DNA of 64,000 nt from Epiperipatus broadwayi (lineage: Eukaryota > Onychophora > Udeonychophora > Euonychophora > Peripatidae): assembly GCA_028023455.1 (NCBI GenBank), contig JAQFVV010000036.1, forward strand, positions 3,938,452-4,002,451, read 5' to 3'. A model generated the notes under the pieces. It worked only from the letters and a program-made list of their open reading frames with translations, was not told where the DNA came from and did not search any database. The stretch's first letter is position 1. Every line of letters starts with the position of its first letter. Positions 1-11,188 of this stretch are shown one piece after another. The translations under genes and the position numbers were made by a program.

Positions 1-141
1 TGTACTGAGAGTATTTTGCTTGTTTATGTACCAATTTTGCAGATGAAAGTATACTAGCAAAAATAAAAGTTGAATTTTACTTTGTTTATTATTATTATTT
101 TGCATTTAATTTTTTCTTTTTATTAAGACGACTACACCAAG

Positions 142-600
142 TAAGATAAGAAAAATTGACTCATGGACCAATATATATAATTTTTTTATAAAAACAAATA
201 GGAAATTGATATGTCTGATATGTCTGGAAAGTATTTCAGTTAATAAAAATCACAATATTAAGAGGCACTATTTATCAAAACATTCTGATTACAACAAAAT
301 TATTGGAGAAGAAAGAAATATTAAAATAAAAGACTTGAAAAGGAGTTTCACCAAGTGGCTTGCATGTTTCATAAACAATACAAACAAGTCAGAAAATTCT
401 GTAGAAGCAGGTTGCGTTATTTCAAAAAAAGCAGAAAATTCAAACCCCTAATCTGAAGGAAAGTTTATAAAAGACTGCATCGTTATAGAATTAATCTGTC
501 CAAAAACATAAAAAAAAAATTGAGAATATAAATATATCACAAAGAAGGCAAATTGAAAGATTTGTCTTTAAATGTGTACTAGTCATTAATATTTTATTTT
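142..600 (+). pseudogene. hAT-type transposase N-terminal remnant with BED-like zinc finger
   Basis: The frame reads KIDSWTNIYNFFIKTNRK, then a C-x2-C pair (ICLICLES) and KRHYLSKH, which together give the C2...H-x4-H layout of a BED-like zinc finger. About 45 residues later come SENSVEAGCVISKK and, past a stop at 449-451, SEGKFIKDCIVIELICPK. This order (W-T-x-K/N-Y near the start, CLIC finger, KRHY..KH, then S.VA...V...GEFIKDC...CP) is the N-terminal part of the hAT-like transposases from which vertebrate GTF2IRD2/FAM200/ZBED5-type genes derive. The core DDE/RNase H and dimerisation regions are absent, and stops follow after the SEGKFIKDC segment. The first clear residues are at about 142; no start codon is convincing. 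It is a decayed fragment, not a host gene. The family call rests on remembered motif order, not on a search. Confidence 0.68.
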
Positions 601-1190
601 TTATTCACAAAAGTGACCTGCCATTTCAAAAAGTTGCCCAACCCTTATGTTTTTGGGTAAAATCATTAAATTATTGATCAAATATAGCACAGGCTGATTT
701 TTAAGCCAATAATTTTGTATGGCCCACAAATGTTATTATAAATACCCAAATGGCTTTGCCAAAGTTTAATTTACAAATGAGAGCTTCTGAGATACAGAAA
801 ATATTGCTAAAATTTCATACATCATAATAAATTTGCTTGTGGCCAACTAATATTCAATATTAAAGTTATGAAAAATAAAAAGAGTAATTCTTTTTAAGTA
901 AATTTTATTAAAATAATTTAGTATTATTAAATCTATAATATGGTACATAGAAAAGCATGTATTTTATTTTTCAAAAAATCTATTAAAAATGAAATATTTT
1001 GATAAGCAATATATTAGCAGAAAAGCAATTATTTTAAAAGCTGGAACATTAATAAATAATATAAAAAGACTCCTAAATACATGGTAATTAGAAAAACAAT
1101 ATCTTAAATATTTGCTTTGGAAATATGATTTTGATATTATAGATAGGTGCATATAAAAATAAAAATTTTCACCAATTTTAATCATTTTAG
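601..1190. other. AT-rich stretch without recognised features
   Basis: Apart from the end of the hAT relic, no coding pattern, repeat boundary or RNA gene was recognised. An open minus-strand frame here is low-complexity F/I/Y/L-rich sequence, as expected by chance in AT-rich DNA. Confidence 0.4.
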
Positions 1191-1500
1191 CATCACATGA
1201 TCACCATTTCCTATGCTTACACAAGCTGATAAAACAGTAATGTGATGTGATGCATTGTGACTTCTCCTTAAACAGAGTCAGAAATCTCTCAGAAACTATG
1301 CCCAGAGAAACCTGTTAACCACTTTACCTTCCATTTCCCACTCTAAGTTTTTCCATATTCTACTCCATCCCATTTTCACAACATAATCTTTGTCAACTCT
1401 ATAGCCTTTATATCTAAATCCCCCTTATCTTTTCCCAATAATAATCAATGGGTGCATCCATTGATTATTAAGGCTTGCACTAGGTGGCACTACTGTATGG
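1191..1500 (-). mobile_element. Chimeric F-family retroposon: F head, LINE 3' end, F tail
   Basis: Read on the minus strand, the segment starts with the F-family head (CCATACAGTAGTGCCAC near 1500) and a small hairpin at 1438-1468 (AATCAATGG against CCATTGATT). It then becomes the 3' end of the non-LTR element also seen at 10.5 and 12.0 kb (1437 to 1241, ending in a CATCACATCACA tail). It closes with the F tail at 1235-1191 (AAGCATAGGAAATGGTGATC...). The order head, foreign middle, tail in one orientation is what template switching during reverse transcription would give. Flanking target duplications were not found. Confidence 0.6.
1241..1437 (-). mobile_element. Non-LTR retrotransposon 3' end, copy a
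   Basis: This is nearly collinear with 10529-10735 and 12041-12250: a TGATGTGATG tail, CTGTGACTTCTCC-like 3' UTR, then the antisense end of the reading frame. Only the last ~200 bp are present. It lies inside the chimeric F-family unit. Confidence 0.65.
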
Positions 1501-1843
1501 TGAGTTTGCTCGAGTTTTAATCAGGTTTGCTTAGTTCAGTTTTAAAGAAAAATATTGCTGTAATTATTAGCATTGGAGTCAAAAAGTCAAACATAAAGTA
1601 AAGAAAAATATCTAACAACCGGCAAGAAATGTTTTATTATAACTTTTCTATACCTTAACGTCATTAAACCCGTTTGTTGACATCTCTATCAATGTGTATG
1701 AATAGAATATCATACCACTGAATGGTCTATTGCCCTAATCAACAAATAATAAAATAATATCAAGAACAGCATAAGAAAATCTGCCAGAATTATCTTTCTA
1801 AGAGAGAATATCATCATTTAAAAAAATATATCACTATATGAAT

Positions 1844-2453
1844 TAATATAGGGTATATGAGCACAGACTTTCACACCACCCACCTCTCTCCACTCTATCT
1901 AATAACACTGATACACCTAAACACATATATGCTGAAAAGATAAATAATCACCAATATACGTATTTCATGCTAAACCAGCAATCATCAGTTGGTCCAGACT
2001 ATCATCTTTACACACATATATAGTATAAGTGCTCAGATATATATTAAGATAGACTATTCTCATAGTTTAATGGACAGGCTTCAATCCACTCCACACTCCA
2101 ACTCTTCAACCGTCCATCCAATTGAAAATCTCGGCCTCAGAGTGGCCTTTGAGCATTCCATCATCAGATTTTCAATTGGATGGACAGTTGAAGAGTTGGA
2201 GTGTGGAGTGGATTGAAGCCTGTCCATTAAACTATGAGAATAGTCTATCTTAATATATATCTGAGCACTTATACTATATATGTGTGTAAAGATGATAGTC
2301 TGGACCAACTGATGATTGCTGGTTTAGCATGAAATACGTATATTGGTGATTATTTATCTTTTCAGCATATATGTGTTTAGGTGTATCAGTGTTATTAGAT
2401 AGAGTGGAGAGAGGTGGGTGGTGTGAAAGTCTGTGCTCATATACCCTATATTA
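1844..2453. repeat. Near-perfect 288-bp-arm palindrome
   Basis: The left arm 1844-2131 is the reverse complement of 2166-2453, with a 34-base spacer at 2132-2165. By eye only isolated differences were noticed, for example CAACCGTCC against GGACAGTTG. Both strands therefore carry almost the same 75-codon open frame, which is a by-product of the symmetry. The direct repeat TATATGAATTA flanks it at 1835-1845 and 2496-2506. The 42 bases between the right arm and the second direct repeat contain a small CACAGG/CCTGTG hairpin. This could be a foldback transposon, or a recent inverted duplication by template switching. A transcript would form a very long hairpin. Confidence 0.9.
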
Positions 2454-2840
2454 CATATATATAGCCACAGGTATATAACAAGCCTGTGTTTCAGTTATAT
2501 GAATTAGTAGGAAAAGTTAATAAAAATTATATACAAAGAAAAAAAACCCATCTGAAATGAATAATATACATCATAAAAAATTTAAAAAAAGAACCCAAGA
2601 AAATAGATTATTATCACCTGAATACTTCAAAAATCCAGAAAAACTATTGACACAAAATATTGCAACAATGAACTAAACTGATCATTTCATCATATTTAAA
2701 AATGAAAGAATTTCATACATACAATTATAAATACTATTAACTGATACCACAACCCTATGTAAACTTATCAACAGCTTTCATATTATTATTTAATAATATC
2801 AAATATAATTATTTTAAATAGTTTATTGTCAATATTATTT

Positions 2841-3560
2841 GGTGCTTTTTTAGTATTGATCTCTGCCATTTTGAATTTTAAAAATGACCCAAAATGTCAT
2901 CTGTCACATCTAAGTGATAAAAAAGTATGCGAAAATGCAACAAATATAGAACTCGGGTCACGTGACTAATTAAAACCAACACACATAGAGATCGCATAAT
3001 AAAAAAAAAAGCCAAAACGTAAAAAATTTAGAACTGATTTGAAAAAAAGGCCAAAAATGTAAAAAATTTACAACTCGAGTCACATCTAAGTGATAAAAAA
3101 AGTACGTGAAAATGCAAAACATTTAAAACTCTGGTCACATGACCAATTTAGAAAAAAAAAAGTAACATATTTACAACTCGGGTCATGTGACTATAATATC
3201 AATTAAAAAGCAACAAAAAATATTTTAAAAATATAAAAAGCTAACATGCATCAACACAGCCTCATTTTTGTAAAAATATAAAAAGATCGATCGAAGGTAT
3301 ATAAATAAATAGATCTGAGATTGCATAATAAAAAAAAGCTAAAATGTAAAAGATTTAGTATTCAGGTTATGTGACTATAATATCAATTAAAAGCAACACA
3401 TATAGATCGCATAAAAAAAAGCCAAAACGTAAATAATTTTAGAAATCTGGTCAAGCAAAACATTACAAAAATAGATCTGAGATCGCATGATAAATAACAT
3501 AGGTTACAAAAGAAGCCTGCGTAGTTTTAACATATAAAAAGCATAGATATTTAAAATATA
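2841..3560. mobile_element. Decayed relative of the 54.8-kb TIR element, internally repeated
   Basis: It begins GGTGCTTTTTTAGTA and runs through CCATTTTGAATTT, CACATCTAAGTGATAAAAAA and GGTCACGTGAC, which is the terminal repeat of the complete element at 54762-55271. From about 2930 to 3480, blocks of 'GCCAAAACGTAAAAAATTTAG' type plus 'GGTCAC(A/G)TGAC' recur at irregular 60-130-bp intervals. The matching right terminus was not found, so the 3' limit is approximate. Confidence 0.6.
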
Positions 3561-3689
3561 TAAAAAGCTAACATGCATTATTAAATCATGCAGGTTACAA
3601 AATTAACACTTAAATTTATAACTTGTAAGCCTCATTTTTGTAAAAATATAAAAAGATCGATAAAAGGTATGGACCGTATGACTTGCTAT

Positions 3690-4370
3690 TACAAAAGGAA
3701 CATTTAGTTCAGTGATCCGAGCAGCTTAATATCCGTTTCTGGACCCTGATGTTCCAGTTCTAAAAGAGAGTTGACCCGTACACCAAAGCCCATTCTAATA
3801 AAAAAATACACGTGGCAAGACATATATTGCATCTGTGTGCTTTATAAAGACACATTCATAAAGCTTTCTAAAGTTATCAAATATTAAAATTATTAAAGTG
3901 CTAAATCTATAACTTCGATCTGTGAACCTACTATATACCGGTTTGTAAATTAGCATATTTAAAATATGCTAAAAAGGGTAATTTATACTTGATCTAGCTT
4001 ATTAATTAAATCCATATAGTTTATAAGAATAAACTAAGGAGAAATAAAGCATATTTGGACTTAATTAACTAATTGTTTATAATATGTTTTTAAAATATCA
4101 TTCTTGTCATCATTTAACTAAATATAATTTATTAACATGCAAACCTGAATAATGATAAGCTAAAACATAGTAGCTTAACTATCATATATAAAAGTAGGTT
4201 TTCAGATCGTAGATTTGTATGTGCTAAAAAGCAATATAAATTAGCTATGTGAGAGCTTATCATCTCTCCAAAATTATTATTATTATCAATCTTCATTCTG
4301 AATTAAGGCATAGCGTAAATCAATAAAATAACAATATAAGGTAAAATAACAACAATGAAACAGGCAAAAC
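3690..4370. other. AT-rich stretch without recognised features
   Basis: No gene, RNA gene or clear repeat boundary was recognised here. Confidence 0.4.
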
Positions 4371-4372
4371 TC

Positions 4373-4464
4373 TCTATATGTATTGCCACTCAGTGCAAGC
4401 TAGAGTATACCTGTTTCAATAACAGTTATAAGCAAGCATAAGAAATTGTGATCATGTGATGTTT
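4373..4464 (+). mobile_element. F-family minimal copy (head joined to tail)
   Basis: GGCAAAACTCTC...GCCACTCAGTGCAAGC, the left arm of the F family, is followed directly by the tail (GTTTCAATAACAGTTATAAGCAAGCATAAG...GATCATGTGATG). The core and right arm are missing. This supports treating head and tail as the two ends of one element. Confidence 0.65.
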
Positions 4465-5194
4465 ATTGGCTTAAGATAAAATAATATAGTCGTGACCACA
4501 GATTGGAAAGATACAGATGTAATAATAACTTAATATAGTTATTATGATTTAGAAAGATTATTAAATTAGATTATTTGATTTAAGAGGCAAGATTCTTATA
4601 AAGATTATTATTGAATCTTATATTCTGGTTGGGACAATAAGCCGGCAAAGACCATTATCCCCCTTTTATAGAGCATCTCATATATATTTCAAATAATTTT
4701 ATTTTTGTATCACCTTTTGGGCAATGGATCATTCCTATCTGTTGGTGAAATTTATTAATGATCATGGAGAAGATGCTCATTCCTTCCCACCATGATTCGT
4801 CATTTTACAGATGTAAATTTCTCTTAGCATAATTGTGTTATGCTAATAATCTCATTTTGCATTGATCACATGGGTATATCAATAAGCTAGTATTGGTTAA
4901 AATATGAAATTTTAGCCTAAAGTTACACAGGATTGGGTTGGTTATATGCATATTCTATGTAGCGTATTTACGCTTAATAAAATATCAAAATTGTATTAAA
5001 CCTATTAAATGCTTCCATCTGTGCATATAGTTTAAATCAAGTTGATTTAATAGTAAATTTAATCTGCAGATGTTGTATTAAAGTGTGTGTGTGTGAATAA
5101 CAAAATGTTTTGTTTAATAAACTTTGGTAGTAACTTATTTTATATATTTTATTAATAATATTTTAAAATTAAGAATTAGAAACTTTGAATATAC

Positions 5195-5345
5195 AGTGTG
5201 ATATATTAAGCTCAGCTTCTCCCTAAGCTAGTGATTGGGCCTTTCAGTTCAGTAAAAGAGTAACCTCTCCAGTGTGTATCTGCCACCTTTATAAATTTTC
5301 TAGGTTCAAATAGCCTAGTAGCGCCCTGGTATGGCAGATTAAGTT
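5195..5345 (-). repeat. Fragment of the 31-kb/63-kb 'E' repeat with structured hairpin
   Basis: The minus strand reads ATCTGCCATACCAGGGCGC, CTAGG-loop-CCTAG, AAATTTATAAA, GGCAGATAC, then CACTAGCTTAGGGAG. The same order occurs at 31180-31320 and 62995-63130. The outer stem (ATCTGCC with GGCAGAT) and the inner stem CTAGG (5318-5314 on the minus strand) with CCTAG (5304-5300) are both intact here. Confidence 0.6.
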
Positions 5346-5438
5346 TGGGAGGTTCCATCAACCATTATATTATGTCTTAATATTAAAAGGAAATATGTTT
5401 ATGCGTTTTAAAAGGAAAAAATTTAATAAATTATTTTA

Positions 5439-5800
5439 CCAGTTCTTACTTATCAATCTGAGACTTGGACCCATAACAGAAGAGCAATACAGAGACTTCA
5501 AATCACTCAATGACATATGGAGATATTAGGAGTAACAGAAGAAATTAAAAACAAAATACATGGGTAAGAGAACAAACGGATGTTACTGACATCATTGAAA
5601 GAATTAAAAAACTGAAATGGAGTCAGGTTGGACATATTGCTAGAAGAGATAATAAGAGATGGACAGTTGAAATCTTAAATTGGATTCAAGGAGATTATAA
5701 AAGACTTAGAAAGAGACCACATGTGAGATGGATAGATGAAATAAGGAAGTGTGCAGGAGTGATATTGAGAAAAGGCTAAAGATTGATTGGAGACCATCAT
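5439..5800 (+). pseudogene. RTE-type LINE reverse transcriptase C-terminal remnant
   Basis: The frame starts VLTYQSETWTHNRRAIQRLQ and, after stops, gives VTDIIERIKKLKWSQVGHIA, RRDNKRWTVEILNW and RKRPHVRWIDEIRK. The order 'L.Y.SETW ... V.DI.ERI..LKW.W.GH.AR ... RW...IL.W .. K...RP..RW.D' is the standard C-terminal tail of RTE-like non-LTR polyproteins of invertebrates. Only the region after the catalytic palm (no YADD) is present. A stop at 5491-5493 and later frame loss show it is dead. The element was 5'-truncated, as is usual for target-primed insertions. Confidence 0.8.
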
Positions 5801-5939
5801 CCTATAATAGATTGATAATGGTTGAAAATGATAATGATGATACTGTATTACTAATTGATTTACTAATAAAATGTTTTATGGATGTGTGTACATCTTGTAT
5901 ATGCATGTTGAAAACATGCATATATTTATATATCTTTTG

Positions 5940-6560
5940 ACAGATTAAAATACCAATTAAATTCAATATTTATAAATCAGTTCAATTTTTGATAGCTATC
6001 AATGCTCAGATGAGAAAGACCTCAAGGAAAGAATAATACCATTCTAAATACAGTATTCATACTAATCTATAATTTATTACAAATGAAAGAATTTATGTAA
6101 ATAAAGTTTGAATTTTTCTGTGTATGCATATTCAATATGGTTTACTATGATCTGTGAATTTTAGTATTCATGAGAAAGCTTGGAATGGCATGTTACAGAT
6201 ACTGGGAAATTACTGTGTGTTTGTGTGTATATATATTTAAAAATCATTCTAAATCGAATCAGAACTTATGAAAAAAAATATGCTTATTCTTTCTCAAATT
6301 ATATTTTTCAATAATTAATTTTTAACAACTTTATAAATTGTAAAAATACTGCAATTTTATTTTAAATACAATCATTATTAATTTATCTGAATGATAATTT
6401 GGTGTTTTAAAAATGGCTGAGAAAAAAAGGCATTATCTTCATGATAAAATATTTCAATAATTTGAAACTAATATGTGCATATATCTATATTCCTAAATTT
6501 AAAATAAACATATAGTAAACATTCTTGCATTTTTCAGACCAATAGTTTCATTTTTAATAT
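5940..6560. other. AT-rich spacer
   Basis: Nothing beyond simple AT-rich runs and a short TG/TA tract near 6216-6238 was recognised. Confidence 0.4.
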
Positions 6561-6561
6561 A

Positions 6562-6830
6562 GGCAAAACTCTCCATACAGTAGTGCCATTCAGTGCAAGT
6601 CAGAGGTGCAGTGCTCTCAGATCCAAGGCTCTTCACTGATGAAGACCACAAGCCAGAAACTAGTCTGGGAATATTGGATGAGTAAACACTAGTTAGGGAT
6701 TTTATGCACTAGCCTTCTGGCATCCATTGATTACTCTGGCTTGCACTGAGTGGCACTACTGTATGGAGAGTTTTGCCTGTTTTAATAACAGTTATGAGCA
6801 AGCGTAAGAAATGGTGATCATGTGATGTTT
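6562..6830 (+). mobile_element. F-family foldback element, full copy with core in forward orientation
   Basis: Terminal arms 6562-6605 and 6734-6777 are inverted repeats of about 44 bp (GGCAAAACTCTCCATACAG...). They enclose a ~128-bp core, and the tail 6778-6830 (AGCAAGCGTAAGAAATGG, GATCATGTGATG) follows the right arm. The core carries CTGATGA (6636-6642) and GAAAC (6656-6660), a hammerhead-like pair, followed by CTAGT...ACTAG. Compared with the copy at 49.3 kb, the core is inverted relative to head and tail. No coding capacity was seen. Confidence 0.75.
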
Positions 6831-6839
6831 GGTGATTTA

Positions 6840-8040
6840 GTTGCATTTTTATTAGTTCTATTATTAATATTTTGTTTATTGAACTGCAATTGTGCATTAA
6901 GTTTTAACATGCACATATACATATATAACACAGGTGCTTTTCTACATGTGGGCATAAACAAAATTGTAACAAATAATATAATTATTAATAAGAAATTAAA
7001 GACTACACATTTACATATACTTTACTGACTATATGTTCGTTCATAATTTTAAAAAATTTATCACATTTTTCTTTTTCAAATAATGACCTAGGCATTTTTT
7101 TTTTTTTTGCAATGACCTTTTTTTTGTGATCACTTTCTTTTTAGGTCAGTATTATCTTTAAATATTTTCTCTTAGAAAATAATTTATGCAAAATACTGCA
7201 TATCAAATTCAGAAAAGACAATAAAGGAAAAATAAATATGCTTTCAACAGAACTTTAAAAAAAATTATTAATAAATATGTAATCGTGTGTGCTGCTCAGA
7301 GAAATAAAAATGGCTACTCGAATATCATAAATTTGCTAATTTTAATGGTTTGTTTATTTACATTTTTCTTTGATTACATTATAATTGAAGTTATGTAGTT
7401 AGGTATGCATAGTTCATGATTTCAATGTAAATTAAATTGTTTGGATTTAAAAAAAATTAATACATGGAATGGGCCAAATAAAAAATCTTAAGAATTTAGA
7501 CCAAATGCTTTTGCCACTATAAAAAGTGCTGGTTTGCAGAACTGCAATATACAAGCGAAGACAACAATGTTGCTAATGGAAATAGTCTTGCAAAACATCT
7601 GCTCTTGATATTTATTACTTCTATTTTAAAATATTTGTATTGAAGCTGTGCATATATATATATATATAAATATATATATTCTGGCTTCACCATTCACTGT
7701 GGACTAACTAAGACCCTAAGTCCAACCACAGTGAATGTACGTTTCTTTTTCAAACTAAATTATCGTTTTCACAAATAGTTGCCTAAATTAAAGAAGGAAT
7801 TGTGTTAAAGAAAAAAGATTTAATAAAATAAAATATAGAAAGTTAAAATTATATTTGCAACTATTTTTAAAATATATTTGGTAGAATTCGATAAGATAAA
7901 TTTTCTTACTTAAATAGAATCCATTAGGAAAAGGAATTTAATTAGTAAAACATTACTGAATTAGATAAAAAAAAGCATAGATAACAGGGAAAATTTTGAA
8001 ACAAGGGGCATGATTCGCTACAAATGAATAGAGTAAAAAC
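6840..8040. other. AT-rich stretch with (TA)n tract
   Basis: It holds a T-run near 7100, a TA microsatellite near 7650-7678 and no recognisable gene. A short inverted pair (TTCACTGTGG near 7693 and CCACAGTGAA near 7726) was noted. Confidence 0.4.
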
Positions 8041-8485
8041 ATAATGGAAAAGGGGTATAAATAAAGAACTTTTCTTTTGTTCTCGGTCTTATGCTTGCGG
8101 GTAACCTGTGCTGAAGGTCAGAGAGAAATATTAAGAATTTTTGTTGGAAGAAGTTTTGCTGAAAAATTGGACAATATTGTGAACTCTTGCTTGCTGTACT
8201 TACTTCAAGCCATACTCTATTCTTTCAGCATATAGATAAAAATCCAGAAATGTGTTGCTCTGCAAAAATGCGGGGGTAATCTCTTTGCCTTCGCTCTCCT
8301 GAGCCATTCCTGAGGCCGGAGTCGTAACCATGTAAGCCAGCCAGAGAACTAAAGTGTCTGCCCTGTATCCGTGAATATCTGCCCTCAAAACATGGAAAAA
8401 AAAATTTGAAGAACTGAGAAGACCTGCGGGAAACATATAATGAACTCATCTTGACCCACCCCATCTAGTTACCGGTAACGTTACC
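8040..8485. promoter_or_regulatory. Higher-GC island with TATA-like box and GTTACCGGTAAC palindrome
   Basis: Base composition is clearly richer in G+C than the surroundings. GGGGTATAAATAAAG near 8053 looks like a TATA box for + strand transcription. Two overlapping minus-strand open frames (8200-8464) have no domain recognised here. The 12-bp perfect palindrome GTTACCGGTAAC at 8468-8479 is followed by another GTTACC. This may be part of a decayed LTR or a real promoter/exon; neither can be shown. Confidence 0.25.
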
Positions 8486-10520
8486 ATAAATTAACAAAAA
8501 AAATCTCTTTGTAATTTACAAATTCACTCTAGAGTTATGTTTTTCTATATATATGTTTTTTCTCAAATCTACGTATTCGTATCTTATAAAATTGTATTTC
8601 ATTAATTGCTTTCTTTTCTTTTTTTTATATCGTAATGGGTGGGGTTATTATGTATAATGGCGGCGATAGCTCTTATTAATTTAATTTAAAAATACTTCGT
8701 TTAACTTTCCACCAATATACTCCAGTAATTAAGTTATTTATTTTATATAGATATTTTGGAAAGAAAAGGAAGCAAATCATAGAAAGTGCAAAACCCTATT
8801 TTTTAAAATCAAGATTTAATTGCTAAATATTCTATTATAAAACTTTCAAGATTTTAATTTGATTTTATATATATATAAAAGAAAGATCCTTATCAAATGT
8901 CTTTATATTTTTAGTCAATGAAGGGTTACAAATTTAAAGTTATATTTTAAAGAGCGTGAAATAAAACGTTTGCATTTATATTGTTAGTAATAAGAGAGAG
9001 TACATTTTGACAATATGTATATAAATTAAAAATTATTAAATAGCATTGGCTCTGTGGTGGGTCGGTTAAACTTCAACTAAATCAATAAAAATATCCGCCC
9101 ACTTGTTTTTTTTAGTAATTCAAATTTTATAAAGGTGAAGTTACTATTTTTCTGTGGATTTTCAGTGATAGTTGAGCTTTCCTAATATATATATTTTGCA
9201 GAGGGTTTCTTTTTTAAATTTAAAGGTCGTTGACCGTATTTATATGGTATCGTGCCTCGGGTGATCTACTGGGCCGCTCAGCATATATTACAGTGCTTCT
9301 TTTGCCAAGTTTGCTTAGGTTAACATACCTACATTTGGATCTTCTTAAAATAAATAAAATGTTCTGGATCTCATGTCGATCTCAGTCCCTTCAATGTACG
9401 TAACTGGACATAAGCAATAAAAACTCCGATCCTGAATCCGGGTCACGTGTTTAGTGAACAGGTTCCATTTTTCTCTCTAACCTAGTTTAGAGACGGAGAG
9501 CTATCCGGTCTTGTGTTAACCTCTTGGTAACTGTTATGTCTCGAGCCTCACAGCCCACTATATGCTATCGCCTTTGTGCATGGTCTTGTATATTTATATT
9601 TATTAGGAAATCTTTCTCAAAATATCATCGAAATGTTTCAATTATAGCTGGAAATTCCTGCTGGGGTCACTTTATCATTCTTCTTAAATCATCAGTAGGG
9701 CTGTGATTTAAACCTGTCCAAAGTGTTTAGTTGAGTTTGACCACCTATTTATTTCTATGTTCCCCAACCACAGAGTTAATGAATCATGTCTCTCTCTCTC
9801 TTGATTTCTTTTACATAACACTTCCATTGGCTGGAAATATTTTTAAAGAAGAAATTATAATGTAAAAATTTGTCTGTCCTTATCATTACAAACAATGGAT
9901 CTTTCATATATGTCTATCCGGTTGCAGTGAAAATAGCCTGCAACATCATTAATAAAGCGTTGTATGAATTCTTTTAATGTAAATAATAAAAGTTTCTGTT
10001 ATCTTTCATTCACTACAAATAAACCCATTTAGTATTGTTTTTCTTTTGTGACATATGTATGTACACCTGATCATTATATATGTTAAAAATTCCTTTTCAT
10101 AGTCTCTTCTCTCCCTGACCACCGGGCATACATTAAGATTAAATTCTAGTGAGGTTTGGGGAGTAAGTCGCTTAGTAGTAATCTAGAGGAGTAGGTGAGG
10201 TTCAAACCCCCTCTATCTGCATCTCTAGGTTAGGTTGAAGCAGCTCTACTTTTCTTACCATTACAGTATATAATAAAAAATTACTTATTTGTAGTATTCC
10301 AAATTATATGGCCAGCTTAGGAAGCATTAGTACACCTACAGATAAACATAATTGCTTGCAAATATTATAGATACTGATAGTAAATAACAGAACATTTATC
10401 ATAGTGAATCCTGAAAAACATATTCCATTTTTATGAATCAGTTAAATTAAACAAAATATCACCATTGTCTCTTTAACAAACACCATAACATCTCCACCTT
10501 TCATAGTGTTCACAGTATCA
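8486..10520. other. No gene recognised; mixed-composition sequence
   Basis: Part of it (9220-9580) is less AT-rich than its surroundings but shows no recognisable domain. A short tRNA-like block lies near 10131-10235. A CT-repeat stretch occurs at 9789-9801. Confidence 0.35.
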
Positions 10521-10528
10521 CAGAGGTA

Positions 10529-11188
10529 TGTGATGTGATGTGATACACTGTGACTTCTCCTTATTGGGAGTCAGGAATCTCTCAGCAACTATGTCCAGAG
10601 AAACCTGTTAGCCACTTTGCCTTCTCTTTCCATTCCCCACCCCGTTTTCCCATATCCTGCTCCATCCCATTTCTACAATATAATCTTTGACAACTCCATG
10701 GCCTTTATATCTAACTCACCCTTATCTTTTCTCAAGCCCAGCATAAAAATCAATAACTCACTTTCTGTATAATCACTTTCCTTATATTTATTCTTCCACA
10801 ACTTTATTATTTGTATCCTTTCTGCTTTCGGCATTTACATTCAATTAACAGATGCCTAATATTTTCTGTGCCTTCCTTACACAACTTGCAGACTAAATCA
10901 CCACATCTTTCCATTTATGTGTATAATCCCCTCTTGCTAAAGATGCCATTCAAGTCTTAAACAGTAAACTACATTCCAAGCTATTATCATCAATTAACTC
11001 GCACCCAATATTTGTTTACTTCTACATATATTTAAACTCTTTTTACTCTCCATACTAGTTCTCCATCTCTCCAGCTCCCTATTCTTTATTAATGCGTCTA
11101 TTCTTCTATCCCATTCCTTACCACTATAACACTCAACAATTCTCCCCAACGCAATCATCCCACCTTTTGTACAAGCATACTGACTACA
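10529..11188 (-). pseudogene. Non-LTR retrotransposon 3' end, copy b
   Basis: It is collinear with the 12.0-12.7 kb copy. The minus-strand frame contains RIVECYSGKEWDRRIDALI and ELERWRTSMESKKSLNI, then a decayed continuation and the same 3' UTR with a (TGATG)n-type tail. The nucleotide sequence corresponding to the C-terminal cysteine motif is present but out of frame. The 5' end is truncated at about 11183, where a short F-tail insertion follows. Confidence 0.75.

Noticed and set aside
1989-2308. Two near-identical 75-residue open frames on opposite strands
   Set aside because: They are the same sequence read from the two arms of the palindrome; no domain and no codon bias.
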